DNA from: Ascaphus truei
Lineage: Eukaryota > Chordata > Amphibia > Anura > Ascaphidae
NCBI GenBank assembly: GCA_036426205.1
Contig: CM071568.1
Span: forward strand, 216,464,761-216,528,760
Direction: 5' to 3'
Length of the DNA stretch: 64,000 bases
Shown: piece after piece, positions 9,196 to 20,600 of the stretch
Layout of the letters: each line of letters begins with the position of its first letter
Numbering within the stretch: position 1 is the stretch's first letter
Position numbers and translations under genes: made by a program
The notes under the pieces: model-generated
Told to the model about the DNA's origin: nothing
What the model saw: the letters and a program-made list of their open reading frames with translations, nothing else
Databases searched by the model: none

Positions 9196-11183
9196 TTCTT
9201 TTATCATAGGGTAGAGACCAGGTTAGCATCACCCTTTAGGAGCTCGGAGTAATTCGTTTAAAACCAGGGGGTCCATATAATCACAAAACATGTCGTACTG
9301 TAGATATCATTAAGAATGTTAGAAAGTCTTTCCATTAACATGACATTGTTTACCCATTTATATAAGGGTCGTGGGGCATTATTATTCTTACGAGATCGTA
9401 AATAACTTTGAATATTTGAGTCTGTGAAATTATTGGACATGGCCGCCAATCCCTCCAACAAGTATTTGATACTGCAGGACACCTTTTACGTATTCTCTCT
9501 GGGACCAGATACTACCTAAATAAGATCTTTGTGTTTTATTGAATTTTGGGATAAAAAAAATGTAAATTGTGTTACTGCAGTATTTCACACATGGTGATCA
9601 CCGACTAGTATGTTTTGTGTGACATTGCTCTTCTTATGCCGACTCTATGGATTGTAGTGGATATAATTCATGAGGCTCAATACCTTCCAAGTCTCCTCTT
9701 CAGAGGAAATTAAAGGGGAAGGAGAGGTTGACGCCAAGTTCCAAATAATTTAAACAAGTGCAGATATTTTTTTTTAATCAATTTGAAAACCTGGGTTGGA
9801 TTTGTATCACCTTATAGTTAGGGAGATATCTTATTTTTCCCGGCAATTGTCTTCTTTATGAGTTTGAATGACAAAGAATAATTTTTTGTTCATATTCCCA
9901 AAATATATATTTTAAATTGGTTTGGATAACAAAAAAAGTGAACTTTCAAATGGAGTAGAGTTGATTGCTACTCCGAATGTTTGAATGTTCGATTCTATTT
10001 AAAAACCCTATCAATTTATTTTGTAAGGTTTGTTTTTTAAAGTTTATTCACTCTTATGGTAGAAGCGTGAAAGACTTATTCTTGCTGTACTCATCCTATA
10101 AGTCTAAAGTCAAACTTTGTAAGAACATGTTTTCTATTGCATGAATATCTCACTTTTGTGAAACATAGCCTCACTCCAGACAGACAATACATTAAATGCT
10201 GATCCATTCAAGGCTCCTCTTTGCTGACTAAATCCAAAGGTAATAATGACTAGATGTAGACGAGGAGGGAGGCAAGGAGAAAGAGGAAGCTATCGGGGGT
10301 TATCCACAAGAATGTCCAATTGTTTGTGTTATTCCATCATGTTTTTTGTACAGTACACAAATCAGTGATTTGGAAATAATAAGACAGGTGGCATTTACAT
10401 ACAGATTTAAGCAGTTGATTTTGGCTGATTATCAGTGAATGCACCGTGAAGCCTTATCCAGCAGTATAGCAAACTGCACTGTACACATACTGCAAGAATA
10501 ATGCGGTGCTGTAAGGTGCCTGGGCACTTGTTGCCTTGGAAACAAATTAGACTGAAAATCAGCACAAATCAAAACTTCTGATAAAAACTCAATATTTTGG
10601 GCACAATGCCAAATGATTATCTTTCTGAGGCAACAGAGGTTCATTTCACTAAAACAAGAAGGTGACGTGCAATGTACTTTTGCAAAATAACAATTCTGTA
10701 CATGGGGGAAATAAGAGAGACACTTGGCGTGTCAGACACACGGGAAATGTAGAGCGCAATAAAAAAAATTGACATGCAGAAAAACCAATAAGTGAAAAGT
10801 CGGTGATCGTGTCAGTCACAATGCAGGGAGCAACTGACGGTTGCAGAAAACACAACATTACAGTATGCTGTTTGTGCCATGTCTGAGGTGACAGGAATAA
10901 ACCTGCCAAGAGTAGGTGAAAGAGGAGATGACAATGCAGTCACAATTAGGATTTTCCTGATGAAAAGAAAAACCTTGGTTTTTTTTACAGAACAGAAAAA
11001 ACATTTGTTACAGTTTGTTTCAGAAAGCCAACTACTTAAGCAAGTCGTTTTGTTGCTTTAAAATATACTTTTGTCGATCAAGTGGTGTGGCCACTTAAAG
11101 CAGCAATGAATACCCCTGCTTGTTTTTTGTTTCGTCATTTTACACTTTTTTACCTGTAGCTGAATTATGCTATTCTCATCTCA
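9194..11183. other. No recognised feature
   Basis: AT-rich, apparently single-copy within the window. There are no frames above 90 codons and no repeat structure that I could detect. Confidence 0.4.
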
Positions 11184-11207
11184 CCCCCCCCCCCCCCCCC
11201 CCCCCCC
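11184..11207. repeat. Poly-C tract
   Basis: 24 consecutive C. Its exact length is likely to be uncertain in the assembly. Confidence 0.95.
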
Positions 11208-11556
11208 AGTTCCACAGAAATGTACATTTGTATGTGCTCCCTTTTGGGAAATCAATTTATCAGGAAGAATAGGTTCCCAGGAGCTGGGAAGAGAGCAAAT
11301 GATTCTGTGGGGAACACAAATTCAGATTATTGTTACTAAAGTGATACCAACATATGAGGCATCAGTTACCATTGAATAGCTTGACATATTCTATCTTTAC
11401 TGACACTGTCATATGTGCAAGAATATAATAGACCAGATGGGCTAAGTGGTCCTTCACTGCTGTCAATGTCTGTATTTTCTATTCTGCAGGAATACTGACG
11501 TACAGATCCAGCAGATTTCATAGTGCAGAAGATCACAGAACATTCCACACTAATGT
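11208..11556. other. No recognised feature
   Basis: Moderately AT-rich sequence with no recognisable motif. Confidence 0.4.
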
Positions 11557-12405
11557 TCCAGTAGCAGGGCCGCCGACAGGGAGGGACAGACAGGCACAGC
11601 TGTCCCGGAACTGGTGGCTGGGGGGGCCCGGCCGGCGCTGCAAGTCGGGCCGACCTCTGGCCAGGCCCGGCTGCCGGTCTTCTCGCGGACGTGCCCAGGC
11701 TCTCCCTCAGCTGCAGGCCTCTATTCCTCTGTCCTGCGCTGAGCTTCTGATGCTGCTGTGCGACGGGACACTGACATCAGTGCGCCGGAAGTAAGCGTGA
11801 CCCAGCTTCAGGGCGCGCACAAGCCGGTGTCGAAAGCTCTGCATGGGACAGAGGGATAGAGGCCTGCAACGGAGGGAGGGGAGAGAAATACATGGGAAGA
11901 GGGTGGGAAATAAGGAGGGCTCGTGAGGTGTGAAATGGGTGGGGTGGGGGGGTCAAGCGGGGCAGCTGACCCTGGCGCAGCCTGATCACCCCCCTCCCCC
12001 CCTGGTGCCTGTTGCAGCGCTGCATTAATTAACCTGTTAGTCAGCGCTGCAACCGGTACAGTGCCCAGTCCTGCTATATTAGCACTAGTCAGGGGGGGTG
12101 GAACCGGCAACAGAGATGACAGACAGGTGGGTTAGCGCAGCGCTGGTCAGTGGAGAGTGGAGCAAACAGAGCGCGGGAGGCAAAATCTGGAAGTGATAGA
12201 GTAGCACTGTGCCCTCCTCTGCCCTCCATGACGTCAGGGTGTGTAAGTATGCTGTGTGTAAGTAGTGCAGTGTGGTGTGTGTCAGTGTGCTGTGTGACTG
12301 TCAGTGTGCTATGCTGTGTCACGATGCATCAGTGTGCTGTGTAGGGAGGGAAATGGAGAGAACTTGCCCCGGGAAGCAAAAACACCTAGTTACGCCTCTG
12401 TATGT
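11557..12405. repeat. GC-rich repeat block, possibly a composite hAT-like element
   Basis: The block starts at CAGGGCCGCCGACAGGG (about 11566) and ends near TAGTTACGCCTCTG (12402). Both look like ends of known vertebrate hAT-type repeats, but they are not inverted copies of each other and have no matching 8-bp flanks, so it may be two elements. The middle has G runs and a TGTGTGTMAGTRTGCTGTG low-complexity stretch (12240-12345). Frames of up to 100 codons on both strands are base-composition artefacts. Confidence 0.3.
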
Positions 12406-12487
12406 ATGAATTACATGCAAAACAAAAAGTTTATCCCTGCAACAGCTTATCATCAGGATCAATATCACCAACCCTTATTATTCTTAT

Positions 12488-12524
12488 GCACCACTCAGAA
12501 TGGGTGGGAACATGGGGCAGTGAT
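12488..12524 (+). repeat. Left 37-bp target-site duplication of the LINE
   Basis: It is identical over 37 bp to 16611-16647 and directly abuts the LINE 3' tail at 12525. Confidence 0.93.
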
Positions 12525-12710
12525 TATTTATTTATTTATTTATAAAATATTTTACCAGGAAGTAATACATTGAGAGTTACCTCTCGTTTTCAAGTATGTC
12601 CTGGGCACAGAGTAAAACAAAATAATACATGGTTACAAATACAGTTACATAAATGAACAAGGTATACATTATATACAAGACATTGCATGCACAGTTAAAG
12701 AAAATATATA

Positions 12711-14666
12711 TTATGAGCGTATGAAACAGTTACAGACCAGATTAAAGTGTGAGACAGCCTTAGATTTGAAAGAACTTAAGCTGGTGGTGGATATGAGAGT
12801 CTCTGGTAGGTTGTTCCAGTTTTGGGGTGCACGGAAGGAGAAGGAGGAACGTCCGGATACTTTGTTGAGTCTTGGGACCATGAATAGTCTTTTGGAGTCT
12901 GATCTCAGGTGATAGGTACTGCATGTGGTAGGGGTGAGGAGCTTGTTCAGGTAGCTGGGTAGCTTGCCCAGAAAGTATTTGAGGGTGAGACAGGAAAGGT
13001 GAACTTTGCGCCTAGACTCTAGTGATGACCAATCTAGTTCTTTGAGCATTTCGCAGTGATGTGTGTTGTAGTTGCATTGGAGAACAAAACGACAAATTGA
13101 ATTGTAGAGGGTGTCAAGTTTGCTAAGGTGGGTTTGAGGAGCCGAGCCATATACTATGTCTCCATAGTCAATAATTGGCATTAGCATCTGCTGTGCAATA
13201 CGCTTTCTGACCAGGAGACTTAGGGAGGATTTGTTCCTGTAAAGTACCCCTAGTTTGGCATAGGTCTTGGTTGTCAGGGTATCAATGTGCATCCCGAATG
13301 TTAAGTGGGAGTCAAACCATAAGCCCAGGTATGTAAAACTAGTGACAGGTGTTAGGGTGGTGTTAGCGTTGGTTCTAATCAGGAGCTCAGTCACTGGAAG
13401 CTTTACAAATTTAGTCTTGGTCCCAAATATCATTGTTACAGTCTTGTCAGTGTTTAAAAACAGTTTGTTTTGGGAAATCCAGTTTTCGAGTCTCAAAAAG
13501 TCAGACTGCAGTATGTGTTGAAGGTCAGAGAGGCTATGGCTGTGTGCATACAGGATTGTGTCATCTGCATACATGTGTATTGAGGCTTCCTTACAAGCTG
13601 TGGGAAGATCATTAATGAACACTGAGAAGAGTAGGGGCCCCAGAACAGAGCCTTGCGGTACACCACAGGTGATATCCAGGGGGTTGGAGTTAGAGCCTGA
13701 GATGGACACATGTTGGGATCTTCCTGATAGGTAGGACTGAAACCAGTTTAAAGCATGTTTCCCTATTCCAGAGCTCTGGAGTTTGTTAAGCAGGATAACA
13801 TGATCAACTGTGTCAAAAGCCTTTGCAAAATCTAGGAATACTGCACCAGTGAGTTGTCCCCGTTCCATTCCACACTGGATTTCATTGCAAACTTTTAGCA
13901 GGGTAGTTACGGTGGAGTGTTTGGGACGAAACCCAGACTGGAATTGGCTAGGGAAATTTGTCTTGGTGTAGAAATCGCTTAATTGGGAGTGGACACATTT
14001 TTCCATAACTTTGGATAGAATTGGGAGAAGTGAGATTGGCCTGTAGTTTGAGACAGTGTTTTTGTCCCCACTTTTGAAGATTGGGACAACTTTGGCAGTT
14101 TTCCAGGTCTTAGGGATATGGCCTGCAGACAGGATAGAGTTGACTATGGACGCAATTGGTTTGGCAATGGCTGGGGCACCAAGTCGTAGGAACCTAGATT
14201 GTAGTAAGTCGGGTCCACATTGGCTGCTTAGTTTTAGTTTGAGGAGCGCTTGTGTAATCTCCTCTTCAGATACTGGGCTAAATTGAAAATTGTGGGCAGT
14301 GTTGGGAGGGGGTGGGACTGTAGGGATACTCCCAGGATGAGATTCATGTTTGGGGTTTGTGCTGCGTTTCGCTAATAAGTTAGTGGCACACCCCACAAAG
14401 TAATCATTGAATGCATTTGCAATGTCAGTGGGGTTTGTCAGAGTAATATCCCCCTTAGTGATATTACTTGGTTGTTGATGGTTAGGAGGCTGGAATATAT
14501 TGTTGATAACCTTCCAGAAGTTAGCTGGGTTTGATGTATTTTGGTGGAGATTGTCAGAGTAATATTGTGCTTTTGCATACCTTGTTTGCCTTGTGCACAC
14601 GTTCCGCAGGCATCTGTAGTGATTGAGATCCTTGGTAGTGCCAGTTACTTTGTAGCTTTTCCACAA
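12711..14666 (-). CDS. LINE reverse transcriptase frame
   Basis: 651 codons without a stop. RT blocks: VVPIFKSGDKNTVSNYRPIS (193-212), FRPKHSTVTTLL (246-257), block A VFLDFAKAFDTVDH (276-289), block B GVPQGSVLGPLLFSVFIND (335-353), catalytic YADD (366-369), FLNTDKTVTMIFGTK after it, and FTYLGLWFD (primer-grip-like). The C-terminal part ends in SRAPQNWNNLP-type LINE sequence and FNLVCNCFIRS. The native protein should be fused to the upstream endonuclease frame: homologous linker residues RGAHLPWVTPDLIALYQF lie between 14666 and about 14735 in this frame. The indicated Met is therefore not the true start. It would act as an RNP enzyme making cDNA at the nicked target. Confidence 0.92.
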   Translation of the reverse strand: MWKSYKVTGTTKDLNHYRCLRNVCTRQTRYAKAQYYSDNLHQNTSNPANFWKVINNIFQPPNHQQPSNITKGDITLTNPTDIANAFNDYFVGCATNLLAKRSTNPKHESHPGSIPTVPPPPNTAHNFQFSPVSEEEITQALLKLKLSSQCGPDLLQSRFLRLGAPAIAKPIASIVNSILSAGHIPKTWKTAKVVPIFKSGDKNTVSNYRPISLLPILSKVMEKCVHSQLSDFYTKTNFPSQFQSGFRPKHSTVTTLLKVCNEIQCGMERGQLTGAVFLDFAKAFDTVDHVILLNKLQSSGIGKHALNWFQSYLSGRSQHVSISGSNSNPLDITCGVPQGSVLGPLLFSVFINDLPTACKEASIHMYADDTILYAHSHSLSDLQHILQSDFLRLENWISQNKLFLNTDKTVTMIFGTKTKFVKLPVTELLIRTNANTTLTPVTSFTYLGLWFDSHLTFGMHIDTLTTKTYAKLGVLYRNKSSLSLLVRKRIAQQMLMPIIDYGDIVYGSAPQTHLSKLDTLYNSICRFVLQCNYNTHHCEMLKELDWSSLESRRKVHLSCLTLKYFLGKLPSYLNKLLTPTTCSTYHLRSDSKRLFMVPRLNKVSGRSSFSFRAPQNWNNLPETLISTTSLSSFKSKAVSHFNLVCNCFIRS

Positions 14667-14697
14667 GGCATCCCTGAACTGGTAGAGTGCTATAAGG

Positions 14698-15939
14698 TCA
14701 GGTGTAACCCATGGAAGGTGGGCCCCCCGCTACCCTTATTTTGCGTAGTGGAGCATGGGTATCGCAGAGTTTTAAGAACTCGGATTGGAAATAGTCGAGC
14801 GCAGAATCAGGGTCGGGAATTAAATCGATTCTGTGCCATGGGCAGTTGGTAAGGTCATCCAGAAACTGTTGTGGGTTAAAGTTTTTAAATGTTCTAGTGA
14901 GGAGAACTTTAGGGCTTGAATGGGGCGGTTTAATTTTCCTTACACAGTACACTATTGCATGGTCACTGAAAATATCAGGAAGGATGCCAGAGGATTGGAT
15001 TCTGCTGGGGTTTGAGGAGAGAATCCAGTCTAGCAAGGAATGGTTATGCGACTTCAGGTTTATTCGTGTGGGTTGGGAAATGAGTTGCGATAGGTTAAGT
15101 GACTTGAGTTGTATCTGGATTTTGTGGTTTTTAGGGTCAAGCCAATTGAAGTTGAAATCCCCTAGAACTAGCAGCTCACTCTTCTCATTCAGAGAGGAAA
15201 TGGAGGCAAGAAATTGGGTGATATCAGTCAAGGATTGTAGAGGGGCTTTAGGGGGGCGGTAGATGCCAGCAAGCAAGATGGGCTTAGAAAAGGGGAGGCA
15301 GATTTTGCCAACTAGAGTTTCAAAAGAGGGTGGACTTGGTGGGCAATGTAACAGTGTAAATTGTAAGGTGTCTGCAATATAAAATAACACCCCTCCTCCT
15401 CTCTTTGGCCTATCTCTCCTAAAAATGGAGTATCCCTGAATGGCGATATTTGCATCTGGGGTTTTAGAGGATAGCCATGTTTCTGTAAGAACGATGGCTT
15501 TGGGTTTATGCATAAGGCACCATGCCCTTAGTTCATCCAGTTTGGGCAGCAGGCTCCGGATGTTTATATGGGCGACAGATAGACCTTTTTGGAATTTAAA
15601 GGTGGAATTCTCAGGGGCATGGGACAGAGCTGAAATGGGAGGACCTGGGTTAGGTTCAATATCACCTGCTAAAGAGAGTAATAGTATGAGTAGGAATTTG
15701 GGTAGTTGTTTGCAAGTTGTAAATTTGTGGTGTTTTCCATTAGAGTGAGCAGTGGTTGGTGTGCTGGTTTTTAGAGTTCTCCACCAACATTCAGTAGATA
15801 GTGCAAGGCTTCTGAGTAGTCCAGGGTGTATGGTGATGTTGGGTGTGGGCAAGGATGGAGGAGTTTGTAGTGGATAGAGGGAGTAACATCTCCATGATGC
15901 CAGGAGAAAGAAAAAAGTTAGAAGACATAGCAGGTTCAT
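14698..15939 (-). CDS. LINE N-terminal frame: 2A-type motif and APE endonuclease
   Basis: 413 codons. Residues 1-22 are strongly hydrophobic (signal-like). A second hydrophobic run KFLLILLLSLA (81-91) leads into GDIEPNPGP (92-100), a perfect match to the 2A recoding consensus D(V/I)ExNPGP. The AP-endonuclease domain follows: AHINIRSLLPKLDEL (123-137), ETWLSS (153-158), IYRPP, GDFNFNW, LLDWILSS and SDHAIVY. These carry the expected catalytic Asn, Glu, Asp and His positions. The frame breaks near residue 404 (about 14731), where a run GGCCCCCCGCT has one extra base relative to the copy at 5678-5687, throwing off the RT fusion. In known elements the endonuclease nicks the target DNA, and 2A separates the upstream peptide during translation. 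Confidence 0.9.
   Translation of the reverse strand: MNLLCLLTFFFLLASWRCYSLYPLQTPPSLPTPNITIHPGLLRSLALSTECWWRTLKTSTPTTAHSNGKHHKFTTCKQLPKFLLILLLSLAGDIEPNPGPPISALSHAPENSTFKFQKGLSVAHINIRSLLPKLDELRAWCLMHKPKAIVLTETWLSSKTPDANIAIQGYSIFRRDRPKRGGGVLFYIADTLQFTLLHCPPSPPSFETLVGKICLPFSKPILLAGIYRPPKAPLQSLTDITQFLASISSLNEKSELLVLGDFNFNWLDPKNHKIQIQLKSLNLSQLISQPTRINLKSHNHSLLDWILSSNPSRIQSSGILPDIFSDHAIVYCVRKIKPPHSSPKVLLTRTFKNFNPQQFLDDLTNCPWHRIDLIPDPDSALDYFQSEFLKLCDTHAPLRKIRVAGGPPSMGYT
15640..15663 (-). other. 2A-type translational recoding motif (D-I-E-P-N-P-G-P)
   Basis: Eight codons matching the DxExNPGP core, preceded by the usual Leu-rich helix. In 2A peptides the bond between the last G and P is skipped, so this would release about 99 N-terminal residues and start the EN-RT product with Pro. 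Function is inferred from motif alone. Confidence 0.8.
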
Positions 15940-16472
15940 GATGCCAGAGGTAGGCAGTGCTGCAAGGAGCTGCTGTGAGCAGAGTGAGTGTGTGCAGACT
16001 AAACAGCAGGGGTGAGCCTGTACCTTGTCAAGTGTTTTGCTGCAATTGCAATGCTAGGGTCAATTCAAGGTTTAAGTGTATTGTGCAGTCAGTTTTGGGA
16101 GAGGCTGCAGTGAAAGAAGTTGTAAAGGGGTGGGGGGGGGGGGGGGTAAACTATGCAGGCTAGCAAGCATGGGATCATAGTGTGATCTGAATAGCTTACC
16201 GATTGATGTCTTGAGTAAAAGTGTGTGCAGAAGATCCAGTCACCTATAGTCAAACTGTAGTCTAACTGTATCACTTAAAAACCTCACTTTAAATGCCTCA
16301 CTGCCTAATGCAGTTCCTGCCCAATGCAGCAAAGGTGTTAGTATTATACACAAATAACAGTCACATGACCCTCCCCCTCCCCAATCAGTCAGCTTTTTCC
16401 ATTTGGTCAATTAACAGCACAGATTTAAGAGGAAAAAAAAAAAAAATACCTTTTTACATTCAAACATACTAA

Positions 16473-16602
16473 CTTCTATATCAATTCAACAAGGCCAGAT
16501 TCAGTCTTATACAGAGGGTTTCAACATCAGGAACATACTTCTATATCAATTCAACAAGGCCAGATTCAGTCTTATACAGAGGGTTTCAACATCAGGAACA
16601 TA
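16473..16602 (-). repeat. 65-bp tandem repeat (two perfect units) in the LINE 5' UTR
   Basis: Units 16473-16537 and 16538-16602 are identical and sit 8 bp from the 5' boundary of the LINE. Tandem monomers at LINE 5' ends often carry the promoter; that role is inferred here. Confidence 0.9.
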
Positions 16603-16610
16603 CCTGTGAA

Positions 16611-16647
16611 GCACCACTCAGAATGGGTGGGAACATGGGGCAGTGAT
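16611..16647 (+). repeat. Right 37-bp target-site duplication of the LINE
   Basis: It is identical to 12488-12524 and abuts the LINE 5' end. Confidence 0.93.
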
Positions 16648-17531
16648 GGTGCTAAAAGGGATACTCTAATCCACACAAAGTACAGTAGGTGGGTCAAAGT
16701 GTCTCCCATATGTCTATGTAGTTGAAAAGAAAATATAACCAATAAACTCAGTTGCCACAGGCAAAATAAATCATTCTACTGAAATCAACGTGATCTTGTA
16801 TAGGGGATAGTACCCAAACCTACCCCTTATAGAACACTCAAAATCTTAGTTAAAGGTGTATATATACATTTTATATCTGATAGAGTACAAATACCCATAT
16901 ATATTAATCCCAATAGAAGCAGGGACCTACACTTCCAAACAGCTGATGGTGCTTCTTGTTCTATTATCACTTAGTCCAGTTAATATACATTGAATCTCTC
17001 CCTCATAGCTCACAAGTATTAGTAAACGCAGATGATAAATAGCAAGAGGGGTAGAAAAGTGGGAAATAATACTATTTCTTCTTTTCCTCCTATATTTTAT
17101 TAATATTATATATAGAGCTTCCTCATTTATTCTGCATATAACTCTCCATGAGGAGATACAGAAAGCTCCTATTTCAAGTGTAATTTCCACTTATTTGCCT
17201 CTTGACTCTTTTATTCCTCTAATTGCCCCAAATGTATCTGCTTGTATGCAGCGCCAGCCTGGGGTCGGTAATATAAATATTTTTGGTCGGAAGCCGGATA
17301 TTGCCAAATATGGGAGTTTAGTGAATAGCATGTGAAGAAGTAATTTCACGTTAACAAGTCAATTTCAAATGGCGTGTTAAACATGACGCTGACATATTGC
17401 AGCAATACAAAGCCTGTTATCTCTGCTTCAGCGCCGACTATAGGTCTTTAGTGAATACTTCGATAAATAAACACGGTGGTAAACATCAATAACACTTTTG
17501 TTTCATTAATTGAACTTGAGAGAATCTAGGC
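16648..17531. other. No recognised feature
   Basis: AT-rich pre-insertion DNA. The short segment 17230-17470 has two TTTAGTGAATA phrases that could mark an old MITE, but I cannot define ends. Confidence 0.35.
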
Positions 17532-17655
17532 CAGGGGTGGGCAGCGCCAGTCATCAAGGGCCACCAACAGGTCAGGTTTTCAGGATATCCCTGCTTCAGC
17601 ACAGGGGGCTCAATCAGTGGCTCAGCCTTCAACCTGCTGGTGGCCCTTGAGTCAA
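17532..17655 (+). mobile_element. hAT MITE fragment (CAGGGGTG... family)
   Basis: It begins CAGGGGTGGGCAGCGCCAGT and carries ATCAAGGGCCACCAACAGGT and TCAGGATATCCCTGCTTCAG. The second arm is short (CCTGCTGGTGGCCCTTGAG) and the right TIR is lost. Same family as 38306-38486. Confidence 0.75.
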
Positions 17656-20600
17656 AACCAAAACTAAAAGCAGGTTCGTTGCCCCTTATTATTTTGAGGT
17701 CAGGGGAATGGAAGTTAATTTATTGTTCACCCTGTGTTCATGGTTTCACATGATGTTGAAAAGTAATCTTTATTTTCTAAATAGAAATAGCTTTAGATGT
17801 TAGGTATTCAGTCACATTAATTATTGTGTTACATTGCAGCATATTCTTTGTCATTGGTTAGCAACAATGGTGTTGCTTTATGGAAGAATGTGCTATGTTA
17901 TACACTAGGGCCTGTATTTACGAAGCAGTTTTCTGCCATGAAACCCCTTTAGGCGCTGGGACACAGACTTGGGTGGGCTGCAAGGGGTCTTTCCGTGCCA
18001 GAAGGGGTCTTATGGCAGAAATGTGCTCAGAAAACATGGCTGATTATTTGTTTTGGAATCCAACCTGTGACTTCTATACCTGCTAATAATTAGTTAATAT
18101 TACACAATGCAGAATGCACAGGTAGGCAAAAGATAAACTCCCCATCTACCAGAAAATTAAAAATAAAAATCAGAAATATATGTATTTGACTTCTTTGTAA
18201 GGTACAAAAGGGGAGGTTTATTTGCTCTAATAGAGAACAGATAATGCTGCTGCTGCTGCTGTTTTTTGTATTTCAGAAGCCATGCAATTAATTGTCCTTG
18301 GTGAAGCTGTCTGCTTCCACCAGACATCACAGCGTTAGGTTAAAGCGATAAGCACAAAGCATCTGTCAAGAACAAGGCATTCTGAGGTAAATAACAGCTA
18401 ATTCTCCAGATATCAGGTGCTTACACCAGTTTAATTTATTTTTAAGGTGACAACCCTCCTGAATCTTTAATCCCTCCCCGAGTGACCCAAGCAGAAAACA
18501 ACTTGCGTAAAGACCTCTTCTGCACACGACTTTATGCATCTGCCTTTTTTCCCCCCTTTCTTGAAATAAACTGTATGTATAAACTGCTGATAAACAAAAT
18601 ACAACACAGACATACATTCTCAGGAAATAGCCTGGCAAATTAGGTTATACAGTATTTTTAAATATGTGTTGCCAGAAATTAAGTGAATATTGTGCTACAA
18701 AAATCAAAGAGCATGAAAACCCTTTCAATGCCAGAGGAACATGCAATGCAGGCAAAGTACCGTTTTTAATGTAGTAATATTTTTCTTTTCAGTTATGACA
18801 ATACATATTGCTTGTTAAATGCAAACAAACACTACAGAAACATGATTGCATTTTTGTATCCTACAGTATGTTGTACATACAGGAGATTTAAGGTATGTGT
18901 AATGATACTGAATGTTAAAGCGCTGCCGCTGTATAGAACTTAAGAGGAAGTCACTGAATATCTTTTGCCAACATGGACGTGCTGTTGCATGGACGTGTAG
19001 ATTTGATTCTTGCGTAGATTATTATTTAGGAGATTTTGTTGAGAGATTGAACCAATTCCTCAAAAGTCGTCAGTGGAATAACAATGTTCAGAAACACTAG
19101 TACATATAAGTAGAAGATTTTTACGAGTACATATATGTAGAATACAGATTTTGCAGAACAACATTTTCAGTATATGCTCAACAGTGTATTTAACAAGAGT
19201 CAACTGTATTTCTATGATGTAATAGGCACATTTCAGAATGTGCAGAACAACTTTGAATATATACAAGAGCGTTTCAGACATTTTTAACTTTTCTGCAAAA
19301 CAGCCCCACCTGAAAACCATTAAATAATTATTGTCGATATATTTTCTGCATATAAAAGACATAATACTTGCATTTTTTCATTTGATTTAGAATTGAAGAG
19401 CAGGATTCTGAACATGCACTGTGATACATTTGATTACCTTTTCTGCTTTCCAGTTGAAAATCAGACTTACATGAGGCACTCAGCTTATTCATTTCCATGT
19501 GGCAGGTCTGAAACCTTAACTCAGTCCAATATGATCCAGATAGTTTCTGTATACGCTGTCTTCTCTTTCTGATGTTTTTGCTCTCTATATGAATACTGTT
19601 TCCTGGTTTCTCTACTTGCGACGTCCAGTGTGGAATCTTGGCATGAAACTTGATTCTGTCCCATACTGGAAGGCCTTCTTCTGCTGAATGCATCAACACT
19701 TTGGGGTACGCAGTTGGCATGGTCAAGATCTTCCTCATTTGGGGCATTGTGGAAGGCAATACTATTGATTCTCCGAAACCTTTGCCAATTGTCTGCATCC
19801 CCAGTTGACCACACTAATGATAGGCAGATTGAGTCAGCCCTTGCCAGTCCATATTTCTACAGCGGTGCCTACAAGACTTTTTATTCCCAGTTTAGGCTGT
19901 GCCGGTTGCACATGATGTTTTCTCTAATACTAGTACAAACAAAATGTTGCCATTGGAAGAAGATTCCAACATTTTATGAGCTTGCTGCTCATGATCACTT
20001 AAGGTCCCCCAGGTTGAAGCTGGTTGAGAACAATTTTTTTAGGTTCTTAGAACACAAAACATTGAGGATTCAGCCTTGCATGACTGTTCTTATCATAAGT
20101 TGACCTGGCACACACCCGTTACCTAAGTGTGACATTGCTGTGAACTGACAGTGGGTTGTTTGCTCTCGCAAGTTTTTATAGAAACACATGCCTTTGGTAG
20201 AGCCAACTTTTTTTTGGCACGGTTACAGCCTTAAAGAATTGTATGTTCATCAAACAATATGTGTTCATTGTGCTGTAATCCAACCTATGCTTTTTTAATC
20301 CTATTGCAGCACGAGAAGACTATAACATACTATGAACTGCATTTTAAACTGAATGCAGGAATTCAGTGAAACATAGGGAGCTTTTATTTCTTAGGAAACA
20401 AGAGTTCTAGATTTTATCTAAACACACATACAGTATTACAGTATGAATGTATATAATATTTCTTGGCAGAAAAATTGTTAAAACAAACATGCAAATTCAC
20501 AAATATTTAAGAACAAAAAAATGTTCTTGCATAGCACGAACAGCCTATATGTAACACTTTGTTTACACACACACACTATGAACAAATTTTGTTGAATGTG

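Larger units (their letters stand above)
12525..16610 (-). mobile_element. Full-length L2/Rex1-like LINE (4,086 bp) with 37-bp TSD
   Basis: Both boundaries are set by the perfect 37-bp direct repeat (12488-12524 and 16611-16647). Read on the minus strand, the order is: 5' UTR 16610-15940 with a 65-bp tandem pair at its start, a frame with a 2A-type motif and APE endonuclease, a reverse transcriptase frame, a roughly 185-bp 3' UTR, and a 3' tail of (AAAT/TAAA)n. A second, 5'-truncated family member lies at 3434-5687. A young full-length insertion is the simplest reading; only one frameshift separates the two frames. The clade is judged from RT and EN motifs (MYADDTILY, GDFNFNW) and is uncertain within the Jockey/L2/Rex1/CR1 group. 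Confidence 0.9.

Noticed and set aside
12089..12344. Short frames in the GC-rich block
   Set aside because: They come from TGTGTG-like low complexity and base composition.
19328..19798. 156-codon minus-strand frame
   Set aside because: No recognisable domain, no splice or start context, and it overlaps another frame on the opposite strand. It could be chance.
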